The translations under genes were made by a program, and so were the position numbers. From the NCBI GenBank assembly GCA_963797565.1, contig CAWCPM010000008.1, positions 124,001 to 188,000 on the forward strand: a stretch of DNA of 64,000 nt. The letters run 5' to 3'. The notes under the pieces are model-generated. The model worked only from the letters and a program-made list of their open reading frames with translations. It was not told where the DNA came from and searched no databases. Within the stretch, counting starts at the first letter, position 1. Every line of letters starts with the position of its first letter. The DNA is from JAICYJ01 sp963797565. Its GTDB lineage: Bacteria > Actinomycetota > Thermoleophilia > Gaiellales > JAICJC01. Positions 1 to 7,736 of this stretch are shown piece by piece.

Positions 1-1278
1 ACGCTTGACACCGCGCCAGTTGAGGAAGCTGTTGGCCATCCGCCCGGGCACCAGCGACGGCACAAACTGCCTGGCGATGAACGGCCAGCCGGCTCCCCGG
101 CGGCGCTGGGTGCGGACAAGCGACGCCACGGCCGAGAGCCGCCCGTGCATGAGCAGGTGCCCGGCGAGGTCCCCGCGGCTGTCGATCACGTACTCGGCGA
201 GCTCGCCGGTCAGAAGCGAGCGATGACCGAGCCGGCGCGCCAGCGCGTAGTTCTCGTCCAGCTCCGGCACGGACACGATCGGCGTCGGGCAGTCCAGCAG
301 GTCACCCCAGCGCTGCACGTCGTCGAGGCCCTTGGCCTGCGGCCGGTAGGTGTGCAGCGGCATGCCCAGATGCTCCGCCACCAGCGCGATCCAGCCGCTC
401 TCGTCCACGCTGGGCAGGTCGGGAAACACGGCCGACAACGCCCCGACCGGTGTGCCGAACCGCTGCTCGTGTCCGCGAGCGGCGAACGCGGCGACGGCCG
501 GCGAATCGATGCCCCCCGAAAGCGACACCCCGTCGTTCCCGGTCAGGCAGCGCCCGACCGCCCGGTCGAACAGCTCGGTGAAACGCTCCTCGGCCTCGGC
601 GGGGGTGAAGCGACCGGTCTCCACGAGCTGCTCCGGTTCCCAGTAGCGGTCGGCGCGCCGGCGACCTCCGCGATCGTGCGAAAGCACGGTGGCGGCCGCC
701 ATCCGCTTGACGCCCTTGACGGCACAGTCGGCGTCGGCCCCGCCGCCCGTCCCGTAGAAGATGTGCTCGACGGCGTCCAGATCGGGCTCGCGAGGGATGC
801 CTGCGCCCGCCAGAACCTGTTTCGCTTCGCTCGCGAGGTGAACCGCGAAGCCATCCTCGCGGTAGTGCACCGCGCGAAATCCGACCTGGTCTCGGAAGCT
901 CCAGATCCGCTCGCCGTCGGTGACGGCGGCGGCGAACTGCCCGCGCAGACGGGCGGGGGCGCCCTCACCCCACACGCGAAACGCCTCCTCGACGACGTCG
1001 GCAGGCGTCTCGCCGGCGGCCGCTCGTCCGTGCGCCGCCAGCTGCTGACGCAGGTCGGCGGCGTTGTCGAGCCTGCCCGAGAACGCCGCAACCAGGCCGT
1101 TTCCGGTCGATATGGAGGCGTCGGCCACCTCGTCATCCTGGGACACGCCCAGCGCCACCGCACCGTGCTCGCGCACCTGCTGGTGGCCGCCACGATGCGG
1201 TGCGGCGTCAAGCATCTGGCGGACGCGATCCGGCTCAGCCGGTCCCGCCCTGCTGAGTCGTGCTGCCAGGGATCCCAT
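1..1278 (-). CDS. Asparagine-synthetase-like amidoligase, probable RiPP (lasso-type) macrolactam synthetase; 3' end outside window
   Basis: About 426 codons are present; the gene runs off the left edge. The N-terminal half resembles a class II glutamine amidotransferase domain but lacks the catalytic Cys at position 2 (it begins MGSLAARL), so it should not hydrolyse glutamine. The C-terminal half carries the ATP-pyrophosphatase loop SLSGGIDSP at about residues 252-260, which adenylates a carboxylate. In lasso peptide biosynthesis this architecture is the cyclase that joins the core N-terminus to an Asp/Glu side chain. It is divergent from the precursor/exporter/PqqD genes, which supports a RiPP role over asparagine synthesis. 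An in-frame TGA lies just upstream of the ATG. The only purine-rich motif (GAGGGAGG) abuts the ATG, so the true start may be a few codons later. The family is clear; the product is inferred. Confidence 0.82.
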   Translation of the reverse strand, partial: MGSLAARLSRAGPAEPDRVRQMLDAAPHRGGHQQVREHGAVALGVSQDDEVADASISTGNGLVAAFSGRLDNAADLRQQLAAHGRAAAGETPADVVEEAFRVWGEGAPARLRGQFAAAVTDGERIWSFRDQVGFRAVHYREDGFAVHLASEAKQVLAGAGIPREPDLDAVEHIFYGTGGGADADCAVKGVKRMAAATVLSHDRGGRRRADRYWEPEQLVETGRFTPAEAEERFTELFDRAVGRCLTGNDGVSLSGGIDSPAVAAFAARGHEQRFGTPVGALSAVFPDLPSVDESGWIALVAEHLGMPLHTYRPQAKGLDDVQRWGDLLDCPTPIVSVPELDENYALARRLGHRSLLTGELAEYVIDSRGDLAGHLLMHGRLSAVASLVRTQRRRGAGWPFIARQFVPSLVPGRMANSFLNWRGVKR

Positions 1279-1350
1279 CCTCCCTCAGTGTAGTGATGGG
1301 CGTGCGTCTGTCCAGTCAACCATGCGGCCGATAACCCGTCACCATGAGGG

Positions 1351-1378
1351 TTGACACGGCCGAGGTTAGGGGTATAGT
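1351..1378 (+). promoter_or_regulatory. Strong sigma-70-type promoter of the RiPP precursor operon
   Basis: TTGACA at 1351-1356 and TATAGT at 1373-1378 are separated by 16 bases. The predicted start near 1385 leaves a leader of about 40 bases before the GTG of the precursor gene at 1425. The -35 is perfect and the -10 differs from consensus at one position, one of the best matches in the window. Confidence 0.75.
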
Positions 1379-1424
1379 TGCCCTGGCTTCCTAGTTGTCG
1401 TTCATCAGAAGAGGGGGGTACTCC

Positions 1425-1589
1425 GTGAAGTATGTAGCACCGGTGGTGGTGGATTTCGGTTCCATCGCTGACCACACGTTCATCCACACGAACAAGACGG
1501 GCCACCAGGTCCACAAGGATCACATCGTGTGTGAGACCGACAAGTTCGGCGAGTATTCGTGCGGTAGCCACGGCGGCTCGACCAGCTAA
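1425..1589 (+). CDS. Lasso-type RiPP precursor peptide (54 residues) with non-canonical core
   Basis: The GTG start is preceded by GAGGGGGG at 1411-1418 with a good spacer. The leader KYVAPVVVDFGSIADHT matches the actinobacterial lasso leader pattern Y-x2-P-x-L-x3-G-x5-T: Tyr3, Pro6, Val8, Gly12 and Thr18 are all in register. Tyr and Pro form the recognition site for PqqD-type proteins, and one is encoded at 3444. Thr18 is where the -2 residue is expected, which would put the core at Ile20, yet residues 7-9 of that core are Gly-His-Gln with no Asp/Glu to close a ring. A core starting at Gly26 would place Asp32 at position 7. The core is His-rich (27, 30, 33, 49) with Cys36 and Cys46. A longer TTG start at 1395 has no better ribosome site. 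Precursor identity is well supported; the product is unknown. Confidence 0.8.
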   Translation: MKYVAPVVVDFGSIADHTFIHTNKTGHQVHKDHIVCETDKFGEYSCGSHGGSTS

Positions 1590-1613
1590 CCGGCGCTCTT
1601 CGTTCTGACCGGA

Positions 1614-2600
1614 TTGACGGGCAGTTCATCCGGGGGCGCAACACCCCTGAGCGCTGTCCTGGATGCTCGTGACGTTACCCGGTCGTTCGGCGATAAGCAG
1701 GTTCTGTCCGGCGTCGACCTTCAGGTCGGCGCCGGACGTATTTCTGCGCTGCTTGGCCCCAACGGCGCCGGCAAGACGACCTTCCTGCGGATCCTGACCG
1801 GGCTGCTCCTGGCAGAAGGCGGGCACGTGTCGGTGGCCGGGATCGATGTGCGCGACGACCCGATGGCCGCTCGTCGCCACATCGGGTTCTTCCCGTCCGC
1901 CGACCGCACCTTCTACAACCGCATCACCGGCCTCGAGAACCTGGCCTTCTTCGGGCGCATGTACGGGATAGGCCGTCAGGAGGCATTGACGCGCGCCCGC
2001 CGGCGACTGGCCGACGTCGGTCTCAGCGACGCCGTCGACCAGCGCGTCGGGTTATACAGTCACGGCATGCAGAAGCGACTCTCGATGGCCCGCGCCCTGT
2101 TGATGGATCCACCCGTGCTGGTGATCGACGAGGCCACCGACGGGCTCGACCCCGAGGGCGCCCGGCGGGTGCAGGACCTGACCCGCTCGATCGCCGCCGA
2201 CGGCACCGCCGTGATCTGGACGACCCAGAGGCTGGACGAGATCCGTGGGTTCGCCGACGCGGTCACCGTGCTCGACCAGGGCCGCACCACCTTCCAGGGC
2301 ACCGTCGAGGATCTGATGCTGAAGTCGAGCGCGCGCGGGTATCTGCTACGGCTGCGAACCGGCGACTCGACGCTCGACGACGACGCTCTGGGGCGGGCCG
2401 GAGCGGCGTTGGGTGATCGCGGAAAGCTTGCGCGGGTGGGTGTCGACCGCGAACACTTCCGCCTCGACCTGGCCGAGCACGCGGTGCTGGGCGAGGTGCT
2501 GGCCGATCTATCGGCAACCGGTGTCGTCGTGCTCGACTGCGCCCAGCAGCGCTCCGAGCTGGAGGAGTCGTTCCTGCGGCTGACGACGGCAAGGACGTGA
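1614..2600 (+). CDS. ABC transporter ATP-binding protein (RiPP export)
   Basis: 328 residues. Walker A GPNGAGKT lies at about 48-55, the signature SHGMQKR at about 148-154, and Walker B VLVIDEAT at about 168-175 followed by the D-loop. It would power the permease encoded immediately downstream (4-base overlap). The segment after residue 225 is a DrrA/NodI-like C-terminal extension. One oddity: the H-loop position, normally His, is Gln in IWTTQRLDE (about residue 204). The TTG start has no clear ribosome site and lies 24 bases after the precursor stop, so translation may depend on read-through initiation from the precursor. The position between precursor and PqqD suggests it exports the modified peptide or gives immunity. 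Confidence 0.85.
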   Translation: MTGSSSGGATPLSAVLDARDVTRSFGDKQVLSGVDLQVGAGRISALLGPNGAGKTTFLRILTGLLLAEGGHVSVAGIDVRDDPMAARRHIGFFPSADRTFYNRITGLENLAFFGRMYGIGRQEALTRARRRLADVGLSDAVDQRVGLYSHGMQKRLSMARALLMDPPVLVIDEATDGLDPEGARRVQDLTRSIAADGTAVIWTTQRLDEIRGFADAVTVLDQGRTTFQGTVEDLMLKSSARGYLLRLRTGDSTLDDDALGRAGAALGDRGKLARVGVDREHFRLDLAEHAVLGEVLADLSATGVVVLDCAQQRSELEESFLRLTTART

Positions 2601-3427
2601 CCCCCGGGAGATCGGGCGCACTCGCCGAGGCGTACAAGCTGGGGGCGTTCCTGCGGCGCGACCTGTTGGTGCGGCTGAGCTACCGCGGGGCCATCATCAG
2701 CGACTGGATCAACCTGTTCGCCCAGGCGCTGGTGTTCTCGTTCGTGTCCAAGCTGGTGCATCCGATCCACATCAACGGCGGCGGTCGCACCTCCTACATC
2801 GCCTTCGTCACCGTCGGGATCGCCGTTGCAGGCTTCATGGCCGTGGGGCTGGCGCGGCTGGTCAGCGCCATACAGCAGGAGCAGTCGCTGGGAACGCTGG
2901 AGTCGCTGATGGTCACCCCCACCACCGCCAGCGTGATCCTGCTGGGCTCGGTCGTCTACGACCTGATCTACGTCCCGTTCCGGACGGTCATATTCCTGAT
3001 CATCGTGTCGATCGTGTTCAACGTCAGCTTCGCCGCCAGCGGGTACATCCCCGCGCTGCTGATCCTGGCCGCGTTCATCCCGTTCGTGTGGGGGCTCGGG
3101 TCGATCTCCTCGGCCGGCGTGCTCACCTTCCGGCGCGGCTCGGGGGCGATCGGGTTTCTGACCTTCGCGCTGACCTTCACGTCGGGGGCGTACTTCCCGC
3201 TGACGCTGTTCCCGGGGTGGGTCGCGCCCCTGGCCAGGATCAACCCGATCGGGATCGCCATCACGGGCATGCGGGCGCAGTTGATCGGCGGCGCGGGGTG
3301 GGACGATGCGCTTGTCACGATCGCCAAGCTGGTGCCGTTGTCCGGGCTTACGCTGATGCTGGGGCTGTACGCCTTCCGGCTGGCGATGCGTCGCGAGCGG
3401 CGACTCGGTACGCTCGGCCTGTACTGA
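2597..3427 (+). CDS. ABC-2 type transporter permease
   Basis: 276 residues with about six hydrophobic segments, typical of ABC-2 permeases of DrrB/NodJ type. The GTG start overlaps the ATPase stop (GTGA), indicating translational coupling. Recognisable features are the LARLVSAIQQEQSLGTLESL segment after the second membrane span and the gate-like stretch TSGAYFPLTLFPGWV near the C-terminus. Together with the ATPase it should form a dimeric exporter in the cytoplasmic membrane. The substrate is inferred from context to be the RiPP product. Confidence 0.85.
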   Translation: MTPGRSGALAEAYKLGAFLRRDLLVRLSYRGAIISDWINLFAQALVFSFVSKLVHPIHINGGGRTSYIAFVTVGIAVAGFMAVGLARLVSAIQQEQSLGTLESLMVTPTTASVILLGSVVYDLIYVPFRTVIFLIIVSIVFNVSFAASGYIPALLILAAFIPFVWGLGSISSAGVLTFRRGSGAIGFLTFALTFTSGAYFPLTLFPGWVAPLARINPIGIAITGMRAQLIGGAGWDDALVTIAKLVPLSGLTLMLGLYAFRLAMRRERRLGTLGLY

Positions 3428-3443
3428 CAAGGAGCGACTACGC

Positions 3444-3728
3444 ATGATCGACCCGACCACTCGAATCCGCCGCAACCCGGACGTCGTCTTCCGCCCGCTG
3501 GAGGAGGAGCAGGGTGGCGTACTCCTGCACCTGCAGTCGGGCGCCTACCACGGCCTCAACCAGTTCGGCTCGCTGATCTGGGGCTTGATCGAGAATGAGA
3601 CACGTTTTGCCGACCTGGTGGACGGAGTGCGGGCTGAGTCGGAGGATGCGCCGGCCTCGGTCGAGGAGGACGTGTCCGGCTTCGTCGAGGACCTCAGTGC
3701 GCGCGACCTCGTGCAACTGACGCCCTAG
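3444..3728 (+). CDS. PqqD family protein (RiPP recognition element)
   Basis: 94 residues, start supported by AAGGAG 8 bases upstream. The sequence has the PqqD pattern: an N-terminal RRNPDVVFRPLEEEQGGVLL beta segment, LQSGAYHGLNQFGSLIWGLI in the middle (compare the family motif G-x-Y-x-L-N-x-x-G-x-x-I-W), and a helical C-terminus ending in LVQL. In lasso systems this protein (B1 or E) binds the leader through its Tyr-Pro motif and presents it to the leader peptidase and cyclase. The peptidase (transglutaminase-like B2) is not seen here and may lie left of the window. Confidence 0.88.
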   Translation: MIDPTTRIRRNPDVVFRPLEEEQGGVLLHLQSGAYHGLNQFGSLIWGLIENETRFADLVDGVRAESEDAPASVEEDVSGFVEDLSARDLVQLTP

Positions 3729-3740
3729 AGGGAGCGATCT

Positions 3741-5270
3741 TCACGAACTGGGCCGCGTGCGCCCGGATGCGCGACCGATCCGGGCGAACCGGCCCAGTAT
3801 CAGGTTGTCCTCGTCGTCGAACGACGAGGTGGCAAGCAGGGCCGTCGCGTAGGCCAGGGTTGCGCCGGCCGCGCCGCCGAGGATGGCGAGCGCGGCCGGC
3901 GCAGAGTCCAGCAGCACCCGCAGGCCGGCCGCGGTCAGCACGAACACCGTCAGCGCTAGCCCCACCGGCCGTGACCAGTCCCCGAACGGCTGCATGCCCA
4001 GCACGCGGTACACCTGCCACAGCCTGATCAGGTTCCAGATCACGATCGATATTCCCCAGGCCAGGCCGGCGCCGACCATGCCGTAGGGCGGGATCAGCGC
4101 CACGTTCAGGAGCACGTTCAGCACCAGCGCGATCACGCTGTTCTTGAGCACCAGGTCGGCGCGCCCGATCATCGTAACCACGTGGCCGCAGGGGCCGGTG
4201 GCGGCGTTCACCGTCTGTCCGATCGCGAGCAGCGCCAGGGGCCACGCGCCGCGCGCGTAGGTGGGGCCGTACAGGAGCGTCACGATCGGAAGGGCGAACA
4301 GGGTCAGGAACAGCAGCGGCGGGCAGCCGGCGATGGTCGACCACTTGGTGGCGAACCCGTACATGCGGTCCAGCCCGGCGTGGTCGGAGAGCGCGTACAG
4401 TCGTCCGATCTGGGGCTGGAACGCGATCCCGATCGGCAGGATGAACATCATTCCGAACAGGACGGTGCGAGTCGCGATCGAGTAGACCGCGACGTCGGCG
4501 GGCGGGCGCCACAGCCCCAGCAGGAGCGTGTCCGCCCACAGCAGCCCCACGCCGGCCAGCGATGCGCCCCACTGGTTGGCGCTGAACCGGATCAGCGCGC
4601 CGGTCTCGACGGTGGCGGCCTGCCGCAGCGTGCCGGTCACGCCCCGCGCCGCCAAGGCGGCCGCGGCAAGCGTCAGGTAGGACGCGATCGTGAAGGCCAC
4701 CGCCGTGCCGTCGAGGCCGTAGCCGAGCGCCAGCGCGACGGCCACCAGCGCCACTCGCAGCACGCCGTCGGTGACCTGGTCGACCACCACGAACGCCTTC
4801 ATGCGGCCGGTGCCGCGGGTCGCGCCGATCAGCACCATCTGCAGCGTCACCGCCGGCAACGACAGCACCATCACCCGCAGCACGTACTGCAGCTGGTGTG
4901 CGCCGAACAGGTCGGACAGCTGCGGCGCCAGCACGAACACCAGCGCCGCGATCGCGATCGACGCCCCGCCGGCCAGCAGCACCGAGAGCGCCACCGCCGC
5001 GCGCGCGCGGTCGTGCTCCCCCCGCGCGCGATGCACCGCCACGTAGCGGATCGCGGTCACGTCGAGGCCGAGCACGGCCAGCACCGACAGCAGCCGTACG
5101 GCCGCGAACCCTTCGAAGAAGATGCCCGCCGCATCCTGGTTCAAGGAGCGGCCGATCATCAGCACCAGGGCGAACTGCATGGCGTTGGCCGCGGCCAGCC
5201 CCACGAAGTTCACTGCCGATCGCTGGACGAGCGTGGTTGTCTCAGGCTTGGCTGCGTCGTCCAGGGTCAT
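3741..5270 (-). CDS. Polysaccharide/lipid-linked oligosaccharide flippase (Wzx/MurJ-like, MATE/MOP superfamily)
   Basis: 509 residues, almost wholly hydrophobic with about 12-14 membrane segments. The N-terminus RSAVNFVGLAAANAMQFALV with GRSLNQDAAGIFF matches polysaccharide transporters of the O-antigen flippase type. It would move lipid-linked sugar repeat units across the cytoplasmic membrane. It is convergent with the RiPP operon (12-base gap) and co-directional with the sulfotransferase upstream, 56 bases away, suggesting an exopolysaccharide or glycan function, although lipid or peptide transport cannot be excluded. Confidence 0.8.
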   Translation of the reverse strand: MTLDDAAKPETTTLVQRSAVNFVGLAAANAMQFALVLMIGRSLNQDAAGIFFEGFAAVRLLSVLAVLGLDVTAIRYVAVHRARGEHDRARAAVALSVLLAGGASIAIAALVFVLAPQLSDLFGAHQLQYVLRVMVLSLPAVTLQMVLIGATRGTGRMKAFVVVDQVTDGVLRVALVAVALALGYGLDGTAVAFTIASYLTLAAAALAARGVTGTLRQAATVETGALIRFSANQWGASLAGVGLLWADTLLLGLWRPPADVAVYSIATRTVLFGMMFILPIGIAFQPQIGRLYALSDHAGLDRMYGFATKWSTIAGCPPLLFLTLFALPIVTLLYGPTYARGAWPLALLAIGQTVNAATGPCGHVVTMIGRADLVLKNSVIALVLNVLLNVALIPPYGMVGAGLAWGISIVIWNLIRLWQVYRVLGMQPFGDWSRPVGLALTVFVLTAAGLRVLLDSAPAALAILGGAAGATLAYATALLATSSFDDEDNLILGRFARIGRASGRTRPSS

Positions 5271-5326
5271 CTGCGTTTCCAGTCTACGTGCGCCCTCCTA
5301 TCAGCGCGACGCCGTACGGCCGCCTC

Positions 5327-6223
5327 CTAGGAGGAGACGTCCAGCGCCTGTTCGAGCCGGACGGACAGGTCGTCGCAGTGCCGCCGGATCTCAGGATCGA
5401 TGTCGAGCGGCCGCGGCTCGGGCGCTTCACGACGCTCGATATGCGCGGCCAGCGAGGCGTCGAACGGGAAGTCCAGAAACGCGCAGAGCGCGCTCATGTT
5501 CCGGTCGGGGTCGGCCAGGAACCGGTCGTAGCAGGCCAGCGTGACGTCGTCGCGCCGATCGAGCCCGCGCTCGAAGTAGAGCGAGTTGCGCACGTACCAG
5601 AACAGGGCGGCGGCCGACTCGGGCGTCATCGTCGAGTAGTCGAAGCTCTCGACCAGCGCCCGGTTCTCGGCCGACATGCCGCGCGCCTGCCAGCGGTGGT
5701 CGCCGCGGCCGGCTGCGATCTCGGTCAGCACATCGAGGTTGTTGGTGCCGAACTTGGCCAGCGCCGAGCGCACGCGGCCGTCGACGTCGCGGTATGCCCA
5801 GATCGCTCGGCCCGGGCTGGGGGTGCCGAGCCCGTCCAGGATCTCGTCCACCCGGTGCGAGTCGCAGAGCGGCTTGAACAGCACATAGCGGTGGCCTGAG
5901 CGCATCACCAGGTCTCGCACCACCGGATCCGGGCGCAGCTGGAACCGCTCAAAGGCGTCGCCGTCGTTCTCGTTTCGCACCTCGAACTCGGGCGATCGCT
6001 CCAGCCCCCGCACCAGCATGTTGGTGCCCGAGCGCTGCACGCCCACCAGATAGACCGGAACCGCGCCGGGGGCGACCGAGTGGGTGCGCCGCCACCGGCG
6101 CTTGCGCAGCGCCAGCGGCACCCGCTCCATGGGGTTCAGCTGATCCTCCTCGATCAGCCGCCGGAATCCGTGCGCGCGGCCCCACTCCCAGTGGCGTCGC
6201 ACGCGCATCCCGATCCAGCGCAT
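5327..6223 (-). CDS. Sulfotransferase family protein
   Basis: About 298 residues from the ATG used here; a GTG 30 bases further upstream (6253) is an alternative. The PAPS 5'-phosphosulfate loop is visible as YLVGVQRSGTNML (about residues 58-70), and a 3'-phosphate-binding-like segment occurs as YRDVDGRVRSAL near residue 150. A late WYVRNSLYFE segment is also typical of the family. It would transfer sulfate from PAPS to a glycan, lipid or small molecule. Adjacent to a flippase gene in the same orientation, so a sulfated surface polysaccharide is the simplest reading; tailoring of the neighbouring RiPP is a less likely alternative. Confidence 0.75.
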   Translation of the reverse strand: MRWIGMRVRRHWEWGRAHGFRRLIEEDQLNPMERVPLALRKRRWRRTHSVAPGAVPVYLVGVQRSGTNMLVRGLERSPEFEVRNENDGDAFERFQLRPDPVVRDLVMRSGHRYVLFKPLCDSHRVDEILDGLGTPSPGRAIWAYRDVDGRVRSALAKFGTNNLDVLTEIAAGRGDHRWQARGMSAENRALVESFDYSTMTPESAAALFWYVRNSLYFERGLDRRDDVTLACYDRFLADPDRNMSALCAFLDFPFDASLAAHIERREAPEPRPLDIDPEIRRHCDDLSVRLEQALDVSS

Positions 6224-6458
6224 GCGCGACTCTCGTCCGCTCTCAGTCTGCACGATCCGCAGTGTCGCAGAACGGGTGCGGCGCCGGATGCGACAACGCG
6301 GCGCTCTCGAATCTTAAGCTTGCTGTAAATAATCAGTAAGACTAGCGTCCAGCATGTAACGCAAGTAGTGGGGATTGCCGATACAGCCCCCGTATCCAGG
6401 GGTGCGTGCGCGGATGGGTGCCCGCGCAAGCAGCCACAACACCATACGGGGGGATTCG

Positions 6459-7664
6459 TTGAAACGGTTACTTGCGGCCGCCGTGGCTGCGATCGCGACG
6501 ATGCTCGTGGTCACGAACGCCAGCGGTACGAGCTCGATCAGCATGGCAAGCGTGGGGTTTGCCAGCAGTGAGAACGGCATCCATCTATGGGCTCCGATGC
6601 ACACGGCTCCGCAGAGGTTCACAACGCAGGCGGCTGCGGAGGACGCCGCCAAGCGTTTCGACCTGATCACGTTCAATCCAGCTCAGCTGGGCGGCTATGC
6701 GTCGGCGATGAAGGCCGCCAATCCCAACCTCAAGCTGTACGTCTATCTGAACGGCACGTTCCTTTACAAGCGGCTTTATGGCACGGTCGACCCGTCGATG
6801 CTCTCGCACGACGCGCAGGGCCATGTGGTCACATCGCACGGTTACGGCAACTACCTGGCCGATCCGGGCGACCCCAACTGGGTCTCCTATGTACAGCATT
6901 CGTGCGCGAAGCTGCTGTCCGGGACGGTCTACGACGGCTGTTACCTCGACATGCTGGGCACGGCGCCGCTGTGGCCCGGCTACACCACCGGGCTGCCGAT
7001 CAACCCGGCCACCGGGCAGGTCTGGACGCGGCTTGACTGGCTGAATGCGACCAGCGCGCTGGCCGCCAACGTGGCATCGTTCACCGGCAAGGCGGTGCTC
7101 GGCAACGGCATCGGCAACGGGCCCCGGTACTTCGCACCAGGCGCGCCCAGCAAGCTGCTGCTGAACGGTGCGACCGGCGTCAGCGCCGAGGCCTGGACGC
7201 GTCTGGCGGGTGCTCCGCTGTCCCGCTTCGAGCCGACGAAGGCCTGGGTGCAGGACGTGAACATGCTGAGCGATGCGAGTTCCACCGGCGGTCTGGCCCT
7301 GACCATCACCAAGACCTGGACGGCCGGCACCACCGATCAGAAGGAGGATGCCCGCAGGTTCGCGCTGGCCAGCTTCCTGCTCGGCAACGACGGCAACTCG
7401 TACTTCTACTTCACGGCCAACAAGACCGATCCGGCCACGCTGGACGATCCGCTGTACCACCTGCAGATCGGCTCGCCGACCGGGCTCTACGTGGTGCAGA
7501 ACGGCGTCTACATACGCAACTTCACCAACGGGAAGGTCATGGTCAATACGACAGATTCGCCGGTCTCGGTCGATCTGGGCGGTGCGTACCGCCGCCCGGA
7601 TGGGAGCTTCGCGCTGGGTGCCACGCTGCCGGCGCACGGCTCTCAGATCTTCACCAAGTCCTGA
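6459..7664 (+). CDS. Secreted putative glycoside hydrolase-like (TIM barrel) protein
   Basis: 401 residues from TTG 6459, chosen because a purine-rich ACGGGGGGA precedes it and the product then begins with a signal peptide (MKRLLAAAVAAIATMLVVTN). The longer frame from 6375 has an un-signal-like N-terminus. The mature part has GH-like barrel features: FDLITFNPAQL, LKLYVYLNGT, VYDGCYLDMLG with acidic residues at strand ends, and a small C-terminal beta domain (VDLGGAYRRPDG). It resembles the putative glycosyl hydrolase group in which a barrel of unknown specificity is secreted. It shares orientation with the following secreted propeller protein, 72 bases on. Substrate unknown. Confidence 0.65.
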   Translation: MKRLLAAAVAAIATMLVVTNASGTSSISMASVGFASSENGIHLWAPMHTAPQRFTTQAAAEDAAKRFDLITFNPAQLGGYASAMKAANPNLKLYVYLNGTFLYKRLYGTVDPSMLSHDAQGHVVTSHGYGNYLADPGDPNWVSYVQHSCAKLLSGTVYDGCYLDMLGTAPLWPGYTTGLPINPATGQVWTRLDWLNATSALAANVASFTGKAVLGNGIGNGPRYFAPGAPSKLLLNGATGVSAEAWTRLAGAPLSRFEPTKAWVQDVNMLSDASSTGGLALTITKTWTAGTTDQKEDARRFALASFLLGNDGNSYFYFTANKTDPATLDDPLYHLQIGSPTGLYVVQNGVYIRNFTNGKVMVNTTDSPVSVDLGGAYRRPDGSFALGATLPAHGSQIFTKS

Positions 7665-7687
7665 TCGGCGTCGGCCCCCAGTTCGCG

Positions 7688-7713
7688 GCCCCGGCGGGAC
7701 TTCTCGCCGGGGC
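7688..7713 (+). terminator. GC-rich hairpin between two secreted-protein genes
   Basis: GCCCCGGCG at 7688-7696 pairs perfectly with CGCCGGGGC at 7705-7713 around an 8-base loop. The T-run (CTCTTTT, 7729-7735) comes about 16 bases later, so termination efficiency is uncertain; it may instead be a processing or attenuation structure before the gene at 7737. Confidence 0.45.
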
Positions 7714-7736
7714 GGCGGGCTGGTACCCTCTTTTGG

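Noticed and set aside
2060..3475. Long antisense frame opposite the ABC transporter genes
   Set aside because: Arg/Gln/Pro-rich composition typical of a high-GC shadow; sense frames have clear Walker and membrane motifs.
6254..6458. Possible riboswitch upstream of the GH-like gene
   Set aside because: A GCGCGG/CCGCGC hairpin near 6410-6429 and an A/T-rich patch exist, but none of the conserved c-di-GMP or c-di-AMP aptamer cores could be found.
6585..7637. 350-codon antisense frame opposite the GH-like gene
   Set aside because: No domain, no ribosome site, composition of a shadow frame.
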